Positions 18,115 to 27,448 of a DNA stretch of 64,000 bases are shown piece after piece. Both the position numbers and the translations under genes were made by a program. Every line of letters begins with the position of its first letter. The stretch's first letter is position 1. The DNA comes from DASRWI01 sp035654655. Lineage in GTDB: Bacteria; Bacteroidota; Ignavibacteria; Ignavibacteriales; Ignavibacteriaceae. Location: NCBI GenBank assembly GCA_035654655.1, contig DASRWI010000018.1, forward strand, positions 1-64,000, written 5' to 3'. The notes beneath the pieces are model-generated. The model did no database searches and was not told where the DNA came from. It saw only the letters and a program-made list of their open reading frames with translations.

Positions 18115-18876
18115 ATGGGTAAAGTCAGATCTTTAATTACTGCTCTTTTTATTTTGTGTTTCTATAATATTTCCTTTGCTCAAAACTGTTGTATGGAAAT
18201 ACTGGGAGGTTCCAGAATCAGTTTTGGTTATGGTGTGCGTAGTTATGGTGCTGAAGGATTTAATAATTATATAAATGTATATAATCAGAACAGACCTCAG
18301 CTAAATAAAAAGATGGATAAATTTGGAATGGGTATGGGCTTTCATGGAGCTATTGATTTTAATTATTTAGTAGATCCTTATGATTATACTTATATGAGTT
18401 TTGGTTTTCAATATGAACACGTTAATGAATCTCACGAAGCAAATGCTGTTTTTAATGGTGGTATTGCAACAAGGGAATATGTATTATCTTTTACTGCATT
18501 GTCTATGAATATGTCAGTTAGTCTACCGATGGCAAGATATATGGATTGGACCGTTCTTGGAGGTTCTTTAGACTTGTATAATGCCACTTTGAAAAATAAT
18601 TATAAAGAACCTGGAATTTCCAAAACTGAAAAGTTATCAAGTGAATCAACATTTGGTGGAGAAATTTATTCAGGGGTTAGATTGTATTTGTTTACTAACT
18701 TTGTATCCATAGAAACCCTTATAGGCTATTCATTTGTTTCCATTCCTACTCTTAATTTCGAAAATGGAAATTCCTTAAGTAGAACTGAAAATGATGGTAC
18801 TGAAATGGATAATTTTATGAGTGGTGGATTTTATGGAAAAATGCATCTTAGTATAGGTATTCCAAATTTGTATTAA
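18115..18876 (+). CDS. Predicted outer-membrane beta-barrel protein, function unknown
   Basis: 253 residues with a signal peptide ending near SFAQ (residue 22). Barrel-like alternation runs through the protein (YTYMSFGFQYEHVN, YVLSFTALSMNMSVSLPMARYMDWTVLGGSLDLY, EIYSGVRLYLFTNFVSIETLIGYSFVSI), ending GKMHLSIGIPNLY. Two adjacent cysteines follow the signal (NCCMEI), which could suggest an alternative lipoprotein reading, but no proper lipobox is present. GGAG lies 10 bases before the ATG and a terminator follows the stop, so it is a single-gene unit. Confidence 0.7.
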   Translation: MGKVRSLITALFILCFYNISFAQNCCMEILGGSRISFGYGVRSYGAEGFNNYINVYNQNRPQLNKKMDKFGMGMGFHGAIDFNYLVDPYDYTYMSFGFQYEHVNESHEANAVFNGGIATREYVLSFTALSMNMSVSLPMARYMDWTVLGGSLDLYNATLKNNYKEPGISKTEKLSSESTFGGEIYSGVRLYLFTNFVSIETLIGYSFVSIPTLNFENGNSLSRTENDGTEMDNFMSGGFYGKMHLSIGIPNLY

Positions 18877-18885
18877 GATTTCTAG

Positions 18886-18909
18886 CCCCATACCAGTATG
18901 GGGTTTTTT
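18886..18909 (+). terminator. Rho-independent terminator
   Basis: Stem CCCCATA / TATGGGG with loop CCAG, followed by six T, ten bases after the preceding stop codon. Confidence 0.9.
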
Positions 18910-18965
18910 CTTTTATTCTGACGTTTTACCCTTTTTTGAACCAACCTGCATATCTATTTTGCAAT

Positions 18966-20792
18966 ATGAAATTACTTGAATTATTAGCTCCGGCAAAAGA
19001 TTTAGAAAGCGGAATTGCAGCCATAAATTATGGAGCAGATGCTGTCTATATAGGTGCAGAGAAATTTGGCGCCAGAGCAGCAGTTGGTAATTCTATTCAA
19101 GATATTGAAGCATTTATAAATTATGCACATAAATTTAATGTTAAGGTTTATATAACTATAAACACAGTTTTATTTGATAATGAGCTAACAGAGGTAGAAC
19201 ATTTAATTAATAAACTTTACAATATTAGTGCAGATGCAATTATCATTCAGGATTTAGGTATACTTGAAATGAACCTTCCTCCAATTCCTATTTTCGCTTC
19301 AACTCAGACAAATAATTATTCGCTTGATAGGATAAAATTTTTAGAATGTATAGGGATAAGCAGAATAATTTTAGCAAGAGAATTATCACTCAAGCAAATA
19401 AAAGAAATTTCTGACAATACTATTGTAGAATTAGAATCTTTCATCCATGGTGCTTTGTGTGTCAGTTATAGCGGACAATGTTATTTTGGAGAAGCTGTTT
19501 ATGGAAGAAGTGCCAACAGGGGAATATGTGCACAACCTTGCAGAATGCAATATACCTTAGAAGATGATAAAGGGAAAATATATGTAAAAGATAAATATCT
19601 TCTTTCACTAAAGGATTTAAATTTAACAAGTTCATTAGGTGAACTGGTAAAGGGGGGTGTTACCTCGTTTAAAATTGAAGGAAGATTAAAAGATATAAAT
19701 TATATCAAAAATATTACTGCACATTATAGGAAAATATTAGATGAAATTATTGAGCAAAATCCTGCTTTTCGGAAAAGTTCGAGCGGAAAAATAAATATTG
19801 ATTTTACCCCGGAACCTTCAAAAACTTTTAACCGAGGGTACACTAATTATTTTGTTGATGGAAAGAATAACAATCTTGCTTCATTCAATACTCAAAAATC
19901 AATAGGGGAGTTTGTAGGTAAGATAAATCATATTGAAAAAAAATTCATTACTATTGACTCAAATAAATCTTTCCATAATGGAGATGGAATTTGCTTCTTA
20001 AACAAGAAAGATGAATTAACGGGAACTAAAATCAATATAGTTGATGGGAATAGGTTATTTATTCAAAGCTTAGAAAATGTTTTTATTGGAGCTGAAGTAT
20101 TTAGAAATGCAGATACAGCTTTTGAAAATATTTTAAATAGTAGCAAAACTCATCGAAAGATATCATTGAGAATTGAGTTAATTATATGGAAAGAAGCACT
20201 TAAAGTTATTACTGTTGATGAAGATAATCATCAATATGAAAAAATATTTTCTGTTATTGGAGAAGCAGCTGAAAACAAAAGTAAAATGCTTGATACTATT
20301 AAGAAACAGTTTATTAAATCAGGAGATTCAATTTTTGATATTAAGTTAAATTTGAAAATTGAAAATGACATTATTCCCTTCGTTCCATTTAGTAAATTAA
20401 ATGAAATAAGAAGGAAAGTATTTGCAGACTGCGAGCAGTTAAGATTAAAAAAGTATAAAAAAGCAATCAAGCAAATTGTTCCTAATGAAGTTGAATATTA
20501 TCAAAATAAATTAAACTACAAACATAATGTGACTAATAAACTCTCTGAACAATTTTATAAAAGGCACAAATCTGACGTAGTTGAAAAAGGTTTTGAAAAA
20601 GATAAGAATGTAGAAGATTTAACAATTATGACATGCAAGTACTGCATCAAAAAGGAATTAGATATATGTCCATTGGATAAAGGGAAGAATGCTGTTCAGA
20701 ACGATGTACCTTTATATTTGAAGGATGCAAAAAATACTTTCCGTTTAGTTTTTGATTGTGCCAAGTGCGAGATGTCAGTTAAATTAAAATAA
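18966..20792 (+). CDS. Peptidase U32 family protein (RlhA/TrhP-type RNA hydroxylation enzyme relative)
   Basis: 608 residues starting MKLLELLAPAKDLESGIAAINYGADAVYIG, the standard U32 opening; an in-frame TTG at 18936 would add ten residues without support. The family signature is GALCVSYSGQCYFGEAVYGRSANRGICAQPCR, with Cys residues that bind an iron-sulfur centre in characterised members. The length and the C-terminal extension resemble RlhA (23S rRNA C2501 hydroxylation) more than the shorter tRNA enzyme TrhP, but assignment between these is uncertain. The last ~70 residues carry further Cys pairs (CKYC, DICPLD, CAKC), a possible extra metal site. Prephenate-dependent chemistry is known for the family, not seen here. 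Confidence 0.85.
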   Translation: MKLLELLAPAKDLESGIAAINYGADAVYIGAEKFGARAAVGNSIQDIEAFINYAHKFNVKVYITINTVLFDNELTEVEHLINKLYNISADAIIIQDLGILEMNLPPIPIFASTQTNNYSLDRIKFLECIGISRIILARELSLKQIKEISDNTIVELESFIHGALCVSYSGQCYFGEAVYGRSANRGICAQPCRMQYTLEDDKGKIYVKDKYLLSLKDLNLTSSLGELVKGGVTSFKIEGRLKDINYIKNITAHYRKILDEIIEQNPAFRKSSSGKINIDFTPEPSKTFNRGYTNYFVDGKNNNLASFNTQKSIGEFVGKINHIEKKFITIDSNKSFHNGDGICFLNKKDELTGTKINIVDGNRLFIQSLENVFIGAEVFRNADTAFENILNSSKTHRKISLRIELIIWKEALKVITVDEDNHQYEKIFSVIGEAAENKSKMLDTIKKQFIKSGDSIFDIKLNLKIENDIIPFVPFSKLNEIRRKVFADCEQLRLKKYKKAIKQIVPNEVEYYQNKLNYKHNVTNKLSEQFYKRHKSDVVEKGFEKDKNVEDLTIMTCKYCIKKELDICPLDKGKNAVQNDVPLYLKDAKNTFRLVFDCAKCEMSVKLK

Positions 20793-20817
20793 AAGCCTGA
20801 TTATTCAGGCTTTTTTT
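20791..20817. terminator. Bidirectional terminator between U32 and GIY-YIG genes
   Basis: 10-bp stem AAAAGCCTGA / TCAGGCTTTT, loop TTAT, T-run on both strands; it overlaps the last codons of the opposite-strand gene. Confidence 0.9.
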
Positions 20818-21157
20818 CGTTATAACCTTTTTCTCCATAAGGCTGGAGCTTTTCCAACCATAAATCTTCAAGCACTTCAAGATCCTTATCATATTTATAT
20901 GCCGGGTCTTCGACAGGTTTAAGAGTATCTAAAATATTATAAGCAAAATTTTCCTTACCATATTTTTTATAATCAGCGTAAATTTCACTCTGAGGATCAC
21001 CTCCGAAGTTCATTTCAAATTCAAACCTATTTTGCCGTGCTGTTAAATTTTTTGTTTTACCGATTAAGATTTTACCATTAGTTAAATTTTTAATTTGATA
21101 AATGCCCATTGGAGGTAAAGTCTGTTTATATTGTTTTTTTAAGTCTGCTTTATTCAT
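20801..21157 (-). CDS. GIY-YIG nuclease-like protein
   Basis: 118 residues. The GIY-YIG core is visible as GIYQIKNLTNGKILIGKTKNLTARQNRF, with the second tyrosine of the motif replaced by Leu-Ile-Gly (LIG) and the catalytic-type Arg retained, and a possible catalytic Glu in the ENF segment. It may cut DNA or may have lost activity. The gene starts 3 bases after the stop of the ArsR-DUF2087 regulator gene, so the two are one operon. This pairing suggests the nuclease-like protein is under control of, or partners with, that regulator. The biological role is unknown. Confidence 0.82.
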   Translation of the reverse strand: MNKADLKKQYKQTLPPMGIYQIKNLTNGKILIGKTKNLTARQNRFEFEMNFGGDPQSEIYADYKKYGKENFAYNILDTLKPVEDPAYKYDKDLEVLEDLWLEKLQPYGEKGYNEKKPE

Positions 21158-21160
21158 TAA

Positions 21161-21736
21161 TTATTCTCCTTTGTAATCCGGATTTACCCAATATGTCTGG
21201 TTATGTCTTTTCATCATACCTTCTTCAATCATTAGTCTTCTAATAAGACAGTAATCATCAAATTTATCAATAATCATTTCATTAACATCTTTTTCAGCAT
21301 ATTGAACATCAGGTTTAAACTTTTTATAAAATTCTCCTAATACAATCATTTTTTTCTTATGTTGAACCGGAAGCTGTTTTAATCTGCCTCTAACAAAAAA
21401 TGTTTTCAAAACTTTTGTTTTATACTTATTAATTCTTTCATCCTGGACATACTTATCCATATTATTAAAACTTATTAATTCTTTTAGCGAAGTATTAAAA
21501 ATATCATCACATATATGATAAACAATATAATATTGCTCCTTAGTTTTGTACACTAAATTAGCTGATTCAAGTTTTTTCAAATGAAATGATACTGTCGAAA
21601 AAGCGAGATTTAATCTTTGAGCAAGCTCTTCAACATATTGGGGTTTTTCTAAAAGGCAATTTATAACTCTTAATCTTGATGTATCGGATAAAGATTTTAT
21701 TATTTCCAGACTTTGTGTTATTTCCATTACATTCAT
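21161..21736 (-). CDS. ArsR-type winged-helix regulator with C-terminal DUF2087 domain
   Basis: 191 residues. Residues ~1-90 are an ArsR-like HTH (SLSDTSRLRVINCLLEKPQYVEELAQRLNLAFSTVSFHLKKLESANLV). No ELCVCDL-type metal-site motif is present, so metal sensing is not indicated. Residues ~110-190 match DUF2087 (FFVRGRLKQLPVQHKKKMIVLGEFYKKF ... DDYCLIRRLMIEEGMMKRHNQTYWVN). An ATG at 21727 is a possible alternative start. The promoter is a strong sigma70-type element flanked by two copies of a 19-bp motif, which suggests autoregulation. First gene of a two-gene operon with the GIY-YIG protein. Confidence 0.85.
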   Translation of the reverse strand: MNVMEITQSLEIIKSLSDTSRLRVINCLLEKPQYVEELAQRLNLAFSTVSFHLKKLESANLVYKTKEQYYIVYHICDDIFNTSLKELISFNNMDKYVQDERINKYKTKVLKTFFVRGRLKQLPVQHKKKMIVLGEFYKKFKPDVQYAEKDVNEMIIDKFDDYCLIRRLMIEEGMMKRHNQTYWVNPDYKGE

Positions 21737-21753
21737 TTCTATAATTGTCGAAA
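21735..21753 (-). promoter_or_regulatory. Operator-like repeat, copy 1 (at transcription start)
   Basis: On the + strand ATTTCTAT-N4-GTCGAAA, a partly palindromic motif (TTTC...GAAA arms). The second copy at 21788-21806 shares all 15 non-spacer bases. This copy covers the expected transcription start just downstream of the -10 box, where a bound repressor would block initiation. Binding by the ArsR-type regulator is inferred. Confidence 0.6.
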
Positions 21754-21755
21754 CA

Positions 21756-21784
21756 AATATAGGGATTCAAGAATAAGATGTCAA
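21756..21784 (-). promoter_or_regulatory. Sigma70-type promoter of the ArsR-DUF2087/GIY-YIG operon
   Basis: Reading the minus strand, TTGACA (21784-21779) is followed after exactly 17 bases by TATATT (21761-21756), which continues as TATATTTG. Predicted start near 21749 gives a leader of only about 13-22 bases and no clear ribosome site. Confidence 0.7.
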
Positions 21785-21787
21785 TCT

Positions 21788-21806
21788 ATTTCTATGTGAG
21801 TCGAAA
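21788..21806 (-). promoter_or_regulatory. Operator-like repeat, copy 2 (upstream of -35)
   Basis: ATTTCTAT-N4-GTCGAAA on the + strand, same orientation as copy 1, with centres 53 bases apart (about five helical turns). It sits just upstream of the -35 box, so the two copies bracket the promoter. Confidence 0.6.
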
Positions 21807-21823
21807 TAAAAGCCATCTTAAAA

Positions 21824-23647
21824 TTATAAAATTACTTTTGAAGTATTAAGTTTTCGGCTCCATTTATAAAAAGGAGAGATATATGGAACTGCAGCGATTC
21901 TTCCTCCAAAGCCCATTAAGCGATAAGTGAACATATTTATATTAGTAACAGAAGTAGATTCCAAAGCATCTTTAAATATTTTGAGCCCATATTTATCTGC
22001 TAACTTTAATGTATATTCATCAAAATTATTTTCAAGTTTTGATGTTTTTATATCAGTTTTAATTTGTTCTTTAACTTTATCGAATGATGCCAAACTTGTT
22101 TTTTGAGGTTCCTTTTTATCAATTAATTTAAAAAGAGAATAGCCTTCAGGTACTTTAATTGGTCCATGTAAATCTCCTATATTCATATCAGCAGCAATTC
22201 TTCCAATCTCTCCATGCAAAGTAACAGGGAAGAGTCCATACTCACCATTTGTCTTTTTTGTCCACTCTCTTTGATTATATTCGCCAGCTAATTCTTTAAA
22301 GTCTTTCCCTTTTCCCAATTCTTTAATTATTACTTCCATAACTTCAATATTATCTGTCAATATTTCAACAATGTTCACCTGCTTAACGGAATCAGGTTTA
22401 TTCATTATGGAATTATATTTGGAATAGGCTTCATCATCAGATACTTCAATGGAATCCATTAATCTATTTTTTAAGAATTGAGCAGTATAGCTGCTCTTCC
22501 ACATTTTTAATTGTTCCTGCACTTCCGGAAGATTTAAGTAACCTCTTTTTAAACCTTCCTGGTACAATAATTCCTGAGCAATAAAGTTATCAATTACTTG
22601 TTTCATCCTGCCATTAACATTTTGAAGGCTAAGTTTTGAAACCTTAAATCCATCCATTGAAATGAAGTGAATAAATTGTCTTAATGTTGAAGAACCATTT
22701 TTAAAATTTACAACTGCGGAATTAATTTTATCCTGAGGCATTGTATTCAACAAATTCATCAATTCAGGCTCAAATAAAGAATATGAGGAAGTAATAGAAT
22801 CTTTATATTTACTGTTTAAAGTATTTAATAATTCATTACTTAAATCATTTAGAATAATACCATTTATCTTTGCATCTGATTTTGAAAGAAACTCTGATAA
22901 AAAGTTCTCAGTTAATATTTTAGCTCTTCTTTCTTTAATAATTCTTTTTACATCAATTTGTTCCTGCTCAGATTTCCCCGATGTGGTAGTTATTTTATCT
23001 TTTAGTTTAAAAATAAACCATCCCTTGGAAGTTCTAACAGGGGCTGAGAACATTCCAGGTTTCATACTAAATAATGTATCTTCCACATATTCATCTTCCA
23101 TCTGACCAAATGTAATCTCTAATGGTTCTTCTTGCCCTTTAAATTCATCTCGTAATGATAGCAAGGAATCGAAAGAAGCATTACTTTTAAGAAGATTATA
23201 AATTTTTAATATTTCTAAAGAATCTGCAGAACTAATTATGTTAACTTTTAAGGTTTTATTTTTGCGAGCTAAACCCTTAATCATATCTTCATTTTTTATT
23301 TTTATTTTATTTTCAATTTCATTTTTAAATAAAGCATCTTTTACATATAATCTTTCTACTGGTTCAAAGGCGTATTTAACAAATGGCAATTGGTCTATTC
23401 TTAATTGTTCAGCTTCTTTTGCCCATAACTTTTCGGCAATCAAGGAATATAAAAATTCATTTTTAAGTGAATCGGTATTTGAAGAATTTTCACTAAGGTG
23501 AGGCATAAGCTCGAACATGCTTTTAAATTGAGTTTCCGAAATTTTATCATCACCAACTACCGCAATTGTTTTATCCTTCTTTTGAGGATAAGCCAAGGTT
23601 GTAAATAAAATTAAAACAAACGAAAGCGCACTGAAATATTTGAACAT
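21824..23647 (-). CDS. SurA/PpiC-type peptidyl-prolyl isomerase with two parvulin-like domains
   Basis: 607 residues with a signal peptide (MFKYFSALSFVLILFTTLAYPQ). The SurA-like N-terminal chaperone part begins KTIAVVGDDKISETQFKSMFELMPHL. One parvulin-like region covers roughly residues 130-215 (IISSADSLEILKIYNLLKSNASFDSLL ... EEPLEITFGQMEDEYVEDTLFSMKPGMFSAPVRTSKGWFIFKL). A second covers ~420-515 (VNIVEILTDNIEVMEVIIKELGKGKDFKELAGEYN ... GEYGLFPVTLHGEIGRIAADMNIGDLHGPIKVPEGYSLFKLID). It should help fold outer-membrane or exported proteins in the periplasm. It follows the GH3 gene by 72 bases on the same strand, so it may be partly cotranscribed with the glucan genes. Confidence 0.88.
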   Translation of the reverse strand: MFKYFSALSFVLILFTTLAYPQKKDKTIAVVGDDKISETQFKSMFELMPHLSENSSNTDSLKNEFLYSLIAEKLWAKEAEQLRIDQLPFVKYAFEPVERLYVKDALFKNEIENKIKIKNEDMIKGLARKNKTLKVNIISSADSLEILKIYNLLKSNASFDSLLSLRDEFKGQEEPLEITFGQMEDEYVEDTLFSMKPGMFSAPVRTSKGWFIFKLKDKITTTSGKSEQEQIDVKRIIKERRAKILTENFLSEFLSKSDAKINGIILNDLSNELLNTLNSKYKDSITSSYSLFEPELMNLLNTMPQDKINSAVVNFKNGSSTLRQFIHFISMDGFKVSKLSLQNVNGRMKQVIDNFIAQELLYQEGLKRGYLNLPEVQEQLKMWKSSYTAQFLKNRLMDSIEVSDDEAYSKYNSIMNKPDSVKQVNIVEILTDNIEVMEVIIKELGKGKDFKELAGEYNQREWTKKTNGEYGLFPVTLHGEIGRIAADMNIGDLHGPIKVPEGYSLFKLIDKKEPQKTSLASFDKVKEQIKTDIKTSKLENNFDEYTLKLADKYGLKIFKDALESTSVTNINMFTYRLMGFGGRIAAVPYISPFYKWSRKLNTSKVIL

Positions 23648-23719
23648 ATATAATCTAATTACTTTTATAATTTCTAAATTTATTTACAACCAATGAATGA
23701 TAAAATTGAAATATTTATC

Positions 23720-26227
23720 CTATTTGAAAATAATATGGTCTTCCAAACGGATATCATTAGAAGAAGAACCTATCATAAAGTTGAATTTACCGGATTCAAA
23801 TTTCCAATCATTCGTATTAATATCGTAGAAACTCAACATATTTTTATCTACTTTAAAACTTACAGTTTTAGTTTCTCCCGGTTTAAGATTTACTTTGCTA
23901 AAACCTTTTAATTCCTTTTCAGGTCTATCAACTGAGCATTCTTCGTCATTTATATATAGTTGAGCAATTTCACTTCCTTCAACTTTACCAGTATTAGTTA
24001 TCGTAAATTCAGCTTCCCAAACATCTGGAGTTTTAGTTGAATTAGATAATATTAAATTATCATATTTAAAAGTGGTATAAGATAATCCATAACCAAAATG
24101 GAATAAAGGTTCAATACCGTATTTATCAAAATGACGATAACCTACATACAAACCATCAGAATATTCGGTAACACTATCTTTTTTCATATAGGTATTATAA
24201 GCAGAGCAATCTTCCCACTTTTTAGGGAAAGTAATAGGGAGTTTACCTGAAGGATTATAATTTCCAAGTAAAACATCTGCTGCTGCATTACCTAATTGTT
24301 CACCACCGAACCAGGTTTCAACAACGGCATCAACATCATCAATCCATTCATTCATTAAAACAGGGGAGCCTGTTGTTAAAACAACTACAACATTTTTATT
24401 TACTTTCAAAATTTTCTTTACAAGTTCATCCTGACCATTTGGTAATACTAAATCTTTACGGTCTTTTCCTTCAGTTTCATATTGAGATGATGTTCCAAGG
24501 CATAGAATTACTAACTCTGAATTTTTTGCTAATTCAATTGCGTCATAACTAATATCTTCTTCTGGAGCTCTCCATCCCAAAGTAATAGCTGCATCTCCAC
24601 CATTTTCAAAGTATTCTAATTTAATATTATATCTTTTACCTTTTTCTAAATGCATTTTATAAATTGCTGATATATATGCATGGTTGGACCAATCGTTAAT
24701 AACTAAATTGTTATCTATAAATAATCTAATTCCATCATCACTTCCACCATCAAAAGTATATTCACCAGACTTCGGTACTTCTAATTCACCAATCCATCTA
24801 ACAGAGAAATTATCATCCTTTATTTCTTTAGCTGGAGAACCACCGCCCCATTTAAAGAAGATATTATTGTCGATTCTCTTCAAAATTGGTGTACCTGTTA
24901 AATACATATTATCAAAATATTCAGCTTGCAGTCCATGTTTATTAGTTCCTTTTATATAAAAATATTCATTAGCGATAGGTTCTGCATCTCCATCAAAAGT
25001 GACTCCTGGCTGGAATTCAATTTTTATTTTGTCACCCAATCTATTCTTCAAGCCCTGTAGAATAGAGACAGATGAATAAGGTGAAACCATTGAACTCCCT
25101 CCGCCACCTGTTCTTGCAACATTTCCATTGGGACCAATTACAGCAATTGATTTTACATTTTTATTAATTGGTAAAATATTGTTGTTATTTTTTAGAAGAA
25201 CAATACCTTCTTTTTCAACATCATATGCTACATTCTTATGGATTTCATTATTTATTAAAGACGCATTTTCAATATTTTGCTTTTCAAATAATCCAAGCTT
25301 AAACATTATAGTCAATATTCTTGAAACTTTATCATTTAATTTATCTTCACTCAATTTCCCTGATTTAATATCTTCAAGAAGTGCTGCCATACTTAAATAT
25401 TTTCCATCTGGCATTTCAAGGTCTAATCCACCGTTAAATGTTGGAATAGAGGAGTGAACAGCACCCCAATCTGACATTACTAATCCCTGGAAGCCCCATT
25501 CTTTTTTTAGTTTATCAATTAACAAATAATCATTTTCGCTTGCATAAGGTCCATTAACTTTATTATAGGAAGACATTACAGCAAGAACATTGGCTTCCTG
25601 CACAGCAGCCTTAAAAGAAGGAAGATAAATTTCATTCAATGCTCTTTCATCAATTATAACATTAACGAAATCTCTTTCATATTCTTGATTGTTTACCGCA
25701 AAATGTTTTACTGTAGCAGCAACATTTTCATTTTGAACACCTTTAATGTAAGCTACTGCAAACCTGGAAGTTAAAAAAGGGTCTTCTCCAAAACTTTCAA
25801 AATTTCTTCCACCTTGTGGAATGCGTGCAATGTTAACACAAGGTGCTAAGATTACATCCCGTCCTTTGCCACGTGTTTCTCTGCCAATTGCAGAACCTAA
25901 TAATTCTATGAGTTCAGGATTCCAGGTCGAAGCCATAGCAATACCAGATGGAAAAGCTGTTGCTTTATCTATTCTGACACCAAGGGGACCATCAGCCATT
26001 TTCAATTCAGGTATCCCAAGTCTTTCAATTGGATTAGTAGCAAAACCTGTTCCTCCAAGCATTATAATTTTTTCTTCAAGAGTCATCTTCTTAATAAGGT
26101 CTGCAACTCTTTCACTTATTGGAAGGTTTTTATTTTTATAAGCAGGTTCATCATTTCCTTGAAATCTGCTGCCAGTAATTATAATTGTTATTACTATTAA
26201 AGAGAGAAGTAACTTAAAATTTTTCAT
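23720..26227 (-). CDS. GH3 beta-glucosidase with inserted PA14 domain
   Basis: 835 residues, exported (hydrophobic signal, residues ~4-20). The GH3 N-terminal barrel includes the KHF-N motif (VKHFAVNNQE, 173-182) and the nucleophile Asp253 in VMSDWGAVHSS. The (alpha/beta)6 domain begins near 330 and is interrupted at ~410-545 by a PA14 domain (GLQAEYFDNMYLTGTPILKRIDNN ... GEYTFDGGSDDGIRLFIDNNLVINDWSNH ... INLEYFENGGDAAITLGW-like). The end is a Fn3-like domain (GKVEGSEIAQLYINDEE ... ELKGFSKVNLKPGETKTVSF). It likely removes terminal beta-glucose from gluco-oligosaccharides. No T9SS domain, so periplasmic. Nine bases after the GH5 gene in the MFS-ROK-GH5-GH3 operon. Confidence 0.93.
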   Translation of the reverse strand: MKNFKLLLSLIVITIIITGSRFQGNDEPAYKNKNLPISERVADLIKKMTLEEKIIMLGGTGFATNPIERLGIPELKMADGPLGVRIDKATAFPSGIAMASTWNPELIELLGSAIGRETRGKGRDVILAPCVNIARIPQGGRNFESFGEDPFLTSRFAVAYIKGVQNENVAATVKHFAVNNQEYERDFVNVIIDERALNEIYLPSFKAAVQEANVLAVMSSYNKVNGPYASENDYLLIDKLKKEWGFQGLVMSDWGAVHSSIPTFNGGLDLEMPDGKYLSMAALLEDIKSGKLSEDKLNDKVSRILTIMFKLGLFEKQNIENASLINNEIHKNVAYDVEKEGIVLLKNNNNILPINKNVKSIAVIGPNGNVARTGGGGSSMVSPYSSVSILQGLKNRLGDKIKIEFQPGVTFDGDAEPIANEYFYIKGTNKHGLQAEYFDNMYLTGTPILKRIDNNIFFKWGGGSPAKEIKDDNFSVRWIGELEVPKSGEYTFDGGSDDGIRLFIDNNLVINDWSNHAYISAIYKMHLEKGKRYNIKLEYFENGGDAAITLGWRAPEEDISYDAIELAKNSELVILCLGTSSQYETEGKDRKDLVLPNGQDELVKKILKVNKNVVVVLTTGSPVLMNEWIDDVDAVVETWFGGEQLGNAAADVLLGNYNPSGKLPITFPKKWEDCSAYNTYMKKDSVTEYSDGLYVGYRHFDKYGIEPLFHFGYGLSYTTFKYDNLILSNSTKTPDVWEAEFTITNTGKVEGSEIAQLYINDEECSVDRPEKELKGFSKVNLKPGETKTVSFKVDKNMLSFYDINTNDWKFESGKFNFMIGSSSNDIRLEDHIIFK

Positions 26228-26236
26228 AAAGCAATT

Positions 26237-27448
26237 TTAATTTGTGTTTAGGTTTAAAGCTTTTAAATATTCTTTATTTATTCTGCAGTTCTCAAATTTT
26301 ATATTTTCTAAGTAATCGTTTAATGCTTTTTGAATTACTTCTTTTGCAGGAGTAATTTTTCTTAATTCTTCATAAGAAATTCTGGGACTATTCGCAAAAG
26401 TAATTATTGAATCAAAAAGCTCAGGTTTGTATACGGATGCTATGCAAGATTCAGCATCTAATTTTTTATAAGGCCAGAAGCACCAGCTAATTTCATTGTT
26501 GTCTAACAAAGTTCTAAAAGAGTTAATCCATTGGAAAGTGTTTTCACCTGATTCACCCATCCAAATTGGAACATTGTATTGGTCTCTAAAATCTAAATAT
26601 TCCTGGATGACTGAGGGGGTTGTATCTGTCCAATATTTATGGAAAGTGTATACAGCTTTTGAATCAAAAGGTTCTCCAAAAATTTTGAAGTTACTATCCC
26701 ATTGAGCGCCACCATAAAATAATATATGATTCTTGTCTACAGTTCTTATCGCAGCAGTTAAGTTTTTATAGAATGGTTCAAGGAGGGGATTAAGTATATC
26801 TTTATCAAAATAATGAGCAATAGGTTCATTTAGTAAATCATATCCAATAACATATCTTTCATCTTTGTATTTTTCAGCAATCCTTTTCCAAATGTCAATT
26901 GTTAGTTGTTGATTTTCTTTTGATTCAAATAAGTAAGGATAACCCCAACTGTCATCAATATTATCCCCGGTTTGACCACCGGGTGCACAGTGCATATCAA
27001 GAATAATATATAATTGTTCTTCTGTGCACCATTTTATGACCCTATCAAGCATCTCAAAACCTGTTGTAATATAATTAGAACTATTTTCATCTTCAACGAA
27101 TAATCTAAAATTAAAAGGAACTCGAACTGAGTTTAAGCCAGTACTCTTTAAATATTTAATATCATCTTTAGTTATATAGTTATCTCTGAACTTAGTCCAG
27201 AATTTTTGTGCTTCATTTGGTCCAAGCATTTCATTAAACAATTTATAAATCAAACGCGGGGACGTTGAATGTTTGAACTTAAACATATAACCTTCAGGTA
27301 CAAGCCAGTTACCTAAGTTAATTCCTCTAAGATGAATAGATTGACCATCTGGTGTAATAAAGTCTTTTCCCTTAACAGAAACAAATTCTGATTGTGGGTG
27401 GCAAGAAAAGGTTATTATTAATATGAAAAAAAATATTTTTATTTTCAT
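26237..27448 (-). CDS. GH5 family glycoside hydrolase, probable lipoprotein
   Basis: 403 residues. The signal ends at Cys16 in IITFSCHPQ, an imperfect lipobox. GH5 landmarks are LRGINLGNWLVPEG (41-53), SVRVPFNF, the acid/base Glu208 in GYDLLNEPI and the nucleophile Glu299 in PIWMGESGENT, with HK-W between them. The opening resembles exo-beta-1,3-glucanase-like GH5 subfamilies, which fits the laminarin/lichenan theme, but the exact subfamily cannot be fixed by eye. Its start overlaps the ROK kinase stop by four bases (ATGA), so translation is coupled. Confidence 0.9.
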   Translation of the reverse strand: MKIKIFFFILIITFSCHPQSEFVSVKGKDFITPDGQSIHLRGINLGNWLVPEGYMFKFKHSTSPRLIYKLFNEMLGPNEAQKFWTKFRDNYITKDDIKYLKSTGLNSVRVPFNFRLFVEDENSSNYITTGFEMLDRVIKWCTEEQLYIILDMHCAPGGQTGDNIDDSWGYPYLFESKENQQLTIDIWKRIAEKYKDERYVIGYDLLNEPIAHYFDKDILNPLLEPFYKNLTAAIRTVDKNHILFYGGAQWDSNFKIFGEPFDSKAVYTFHKYWTDTTPSVIQEYLDFRDQYNVPIWMGESGENTFQWINSFRTLLDNNEISWCFWPYKKLDAESCIASVYKPELFDSIITFANSPRISYEELRKITPAKEVIQKALNDYLENIKFENCRINKEYLKALNLNTN

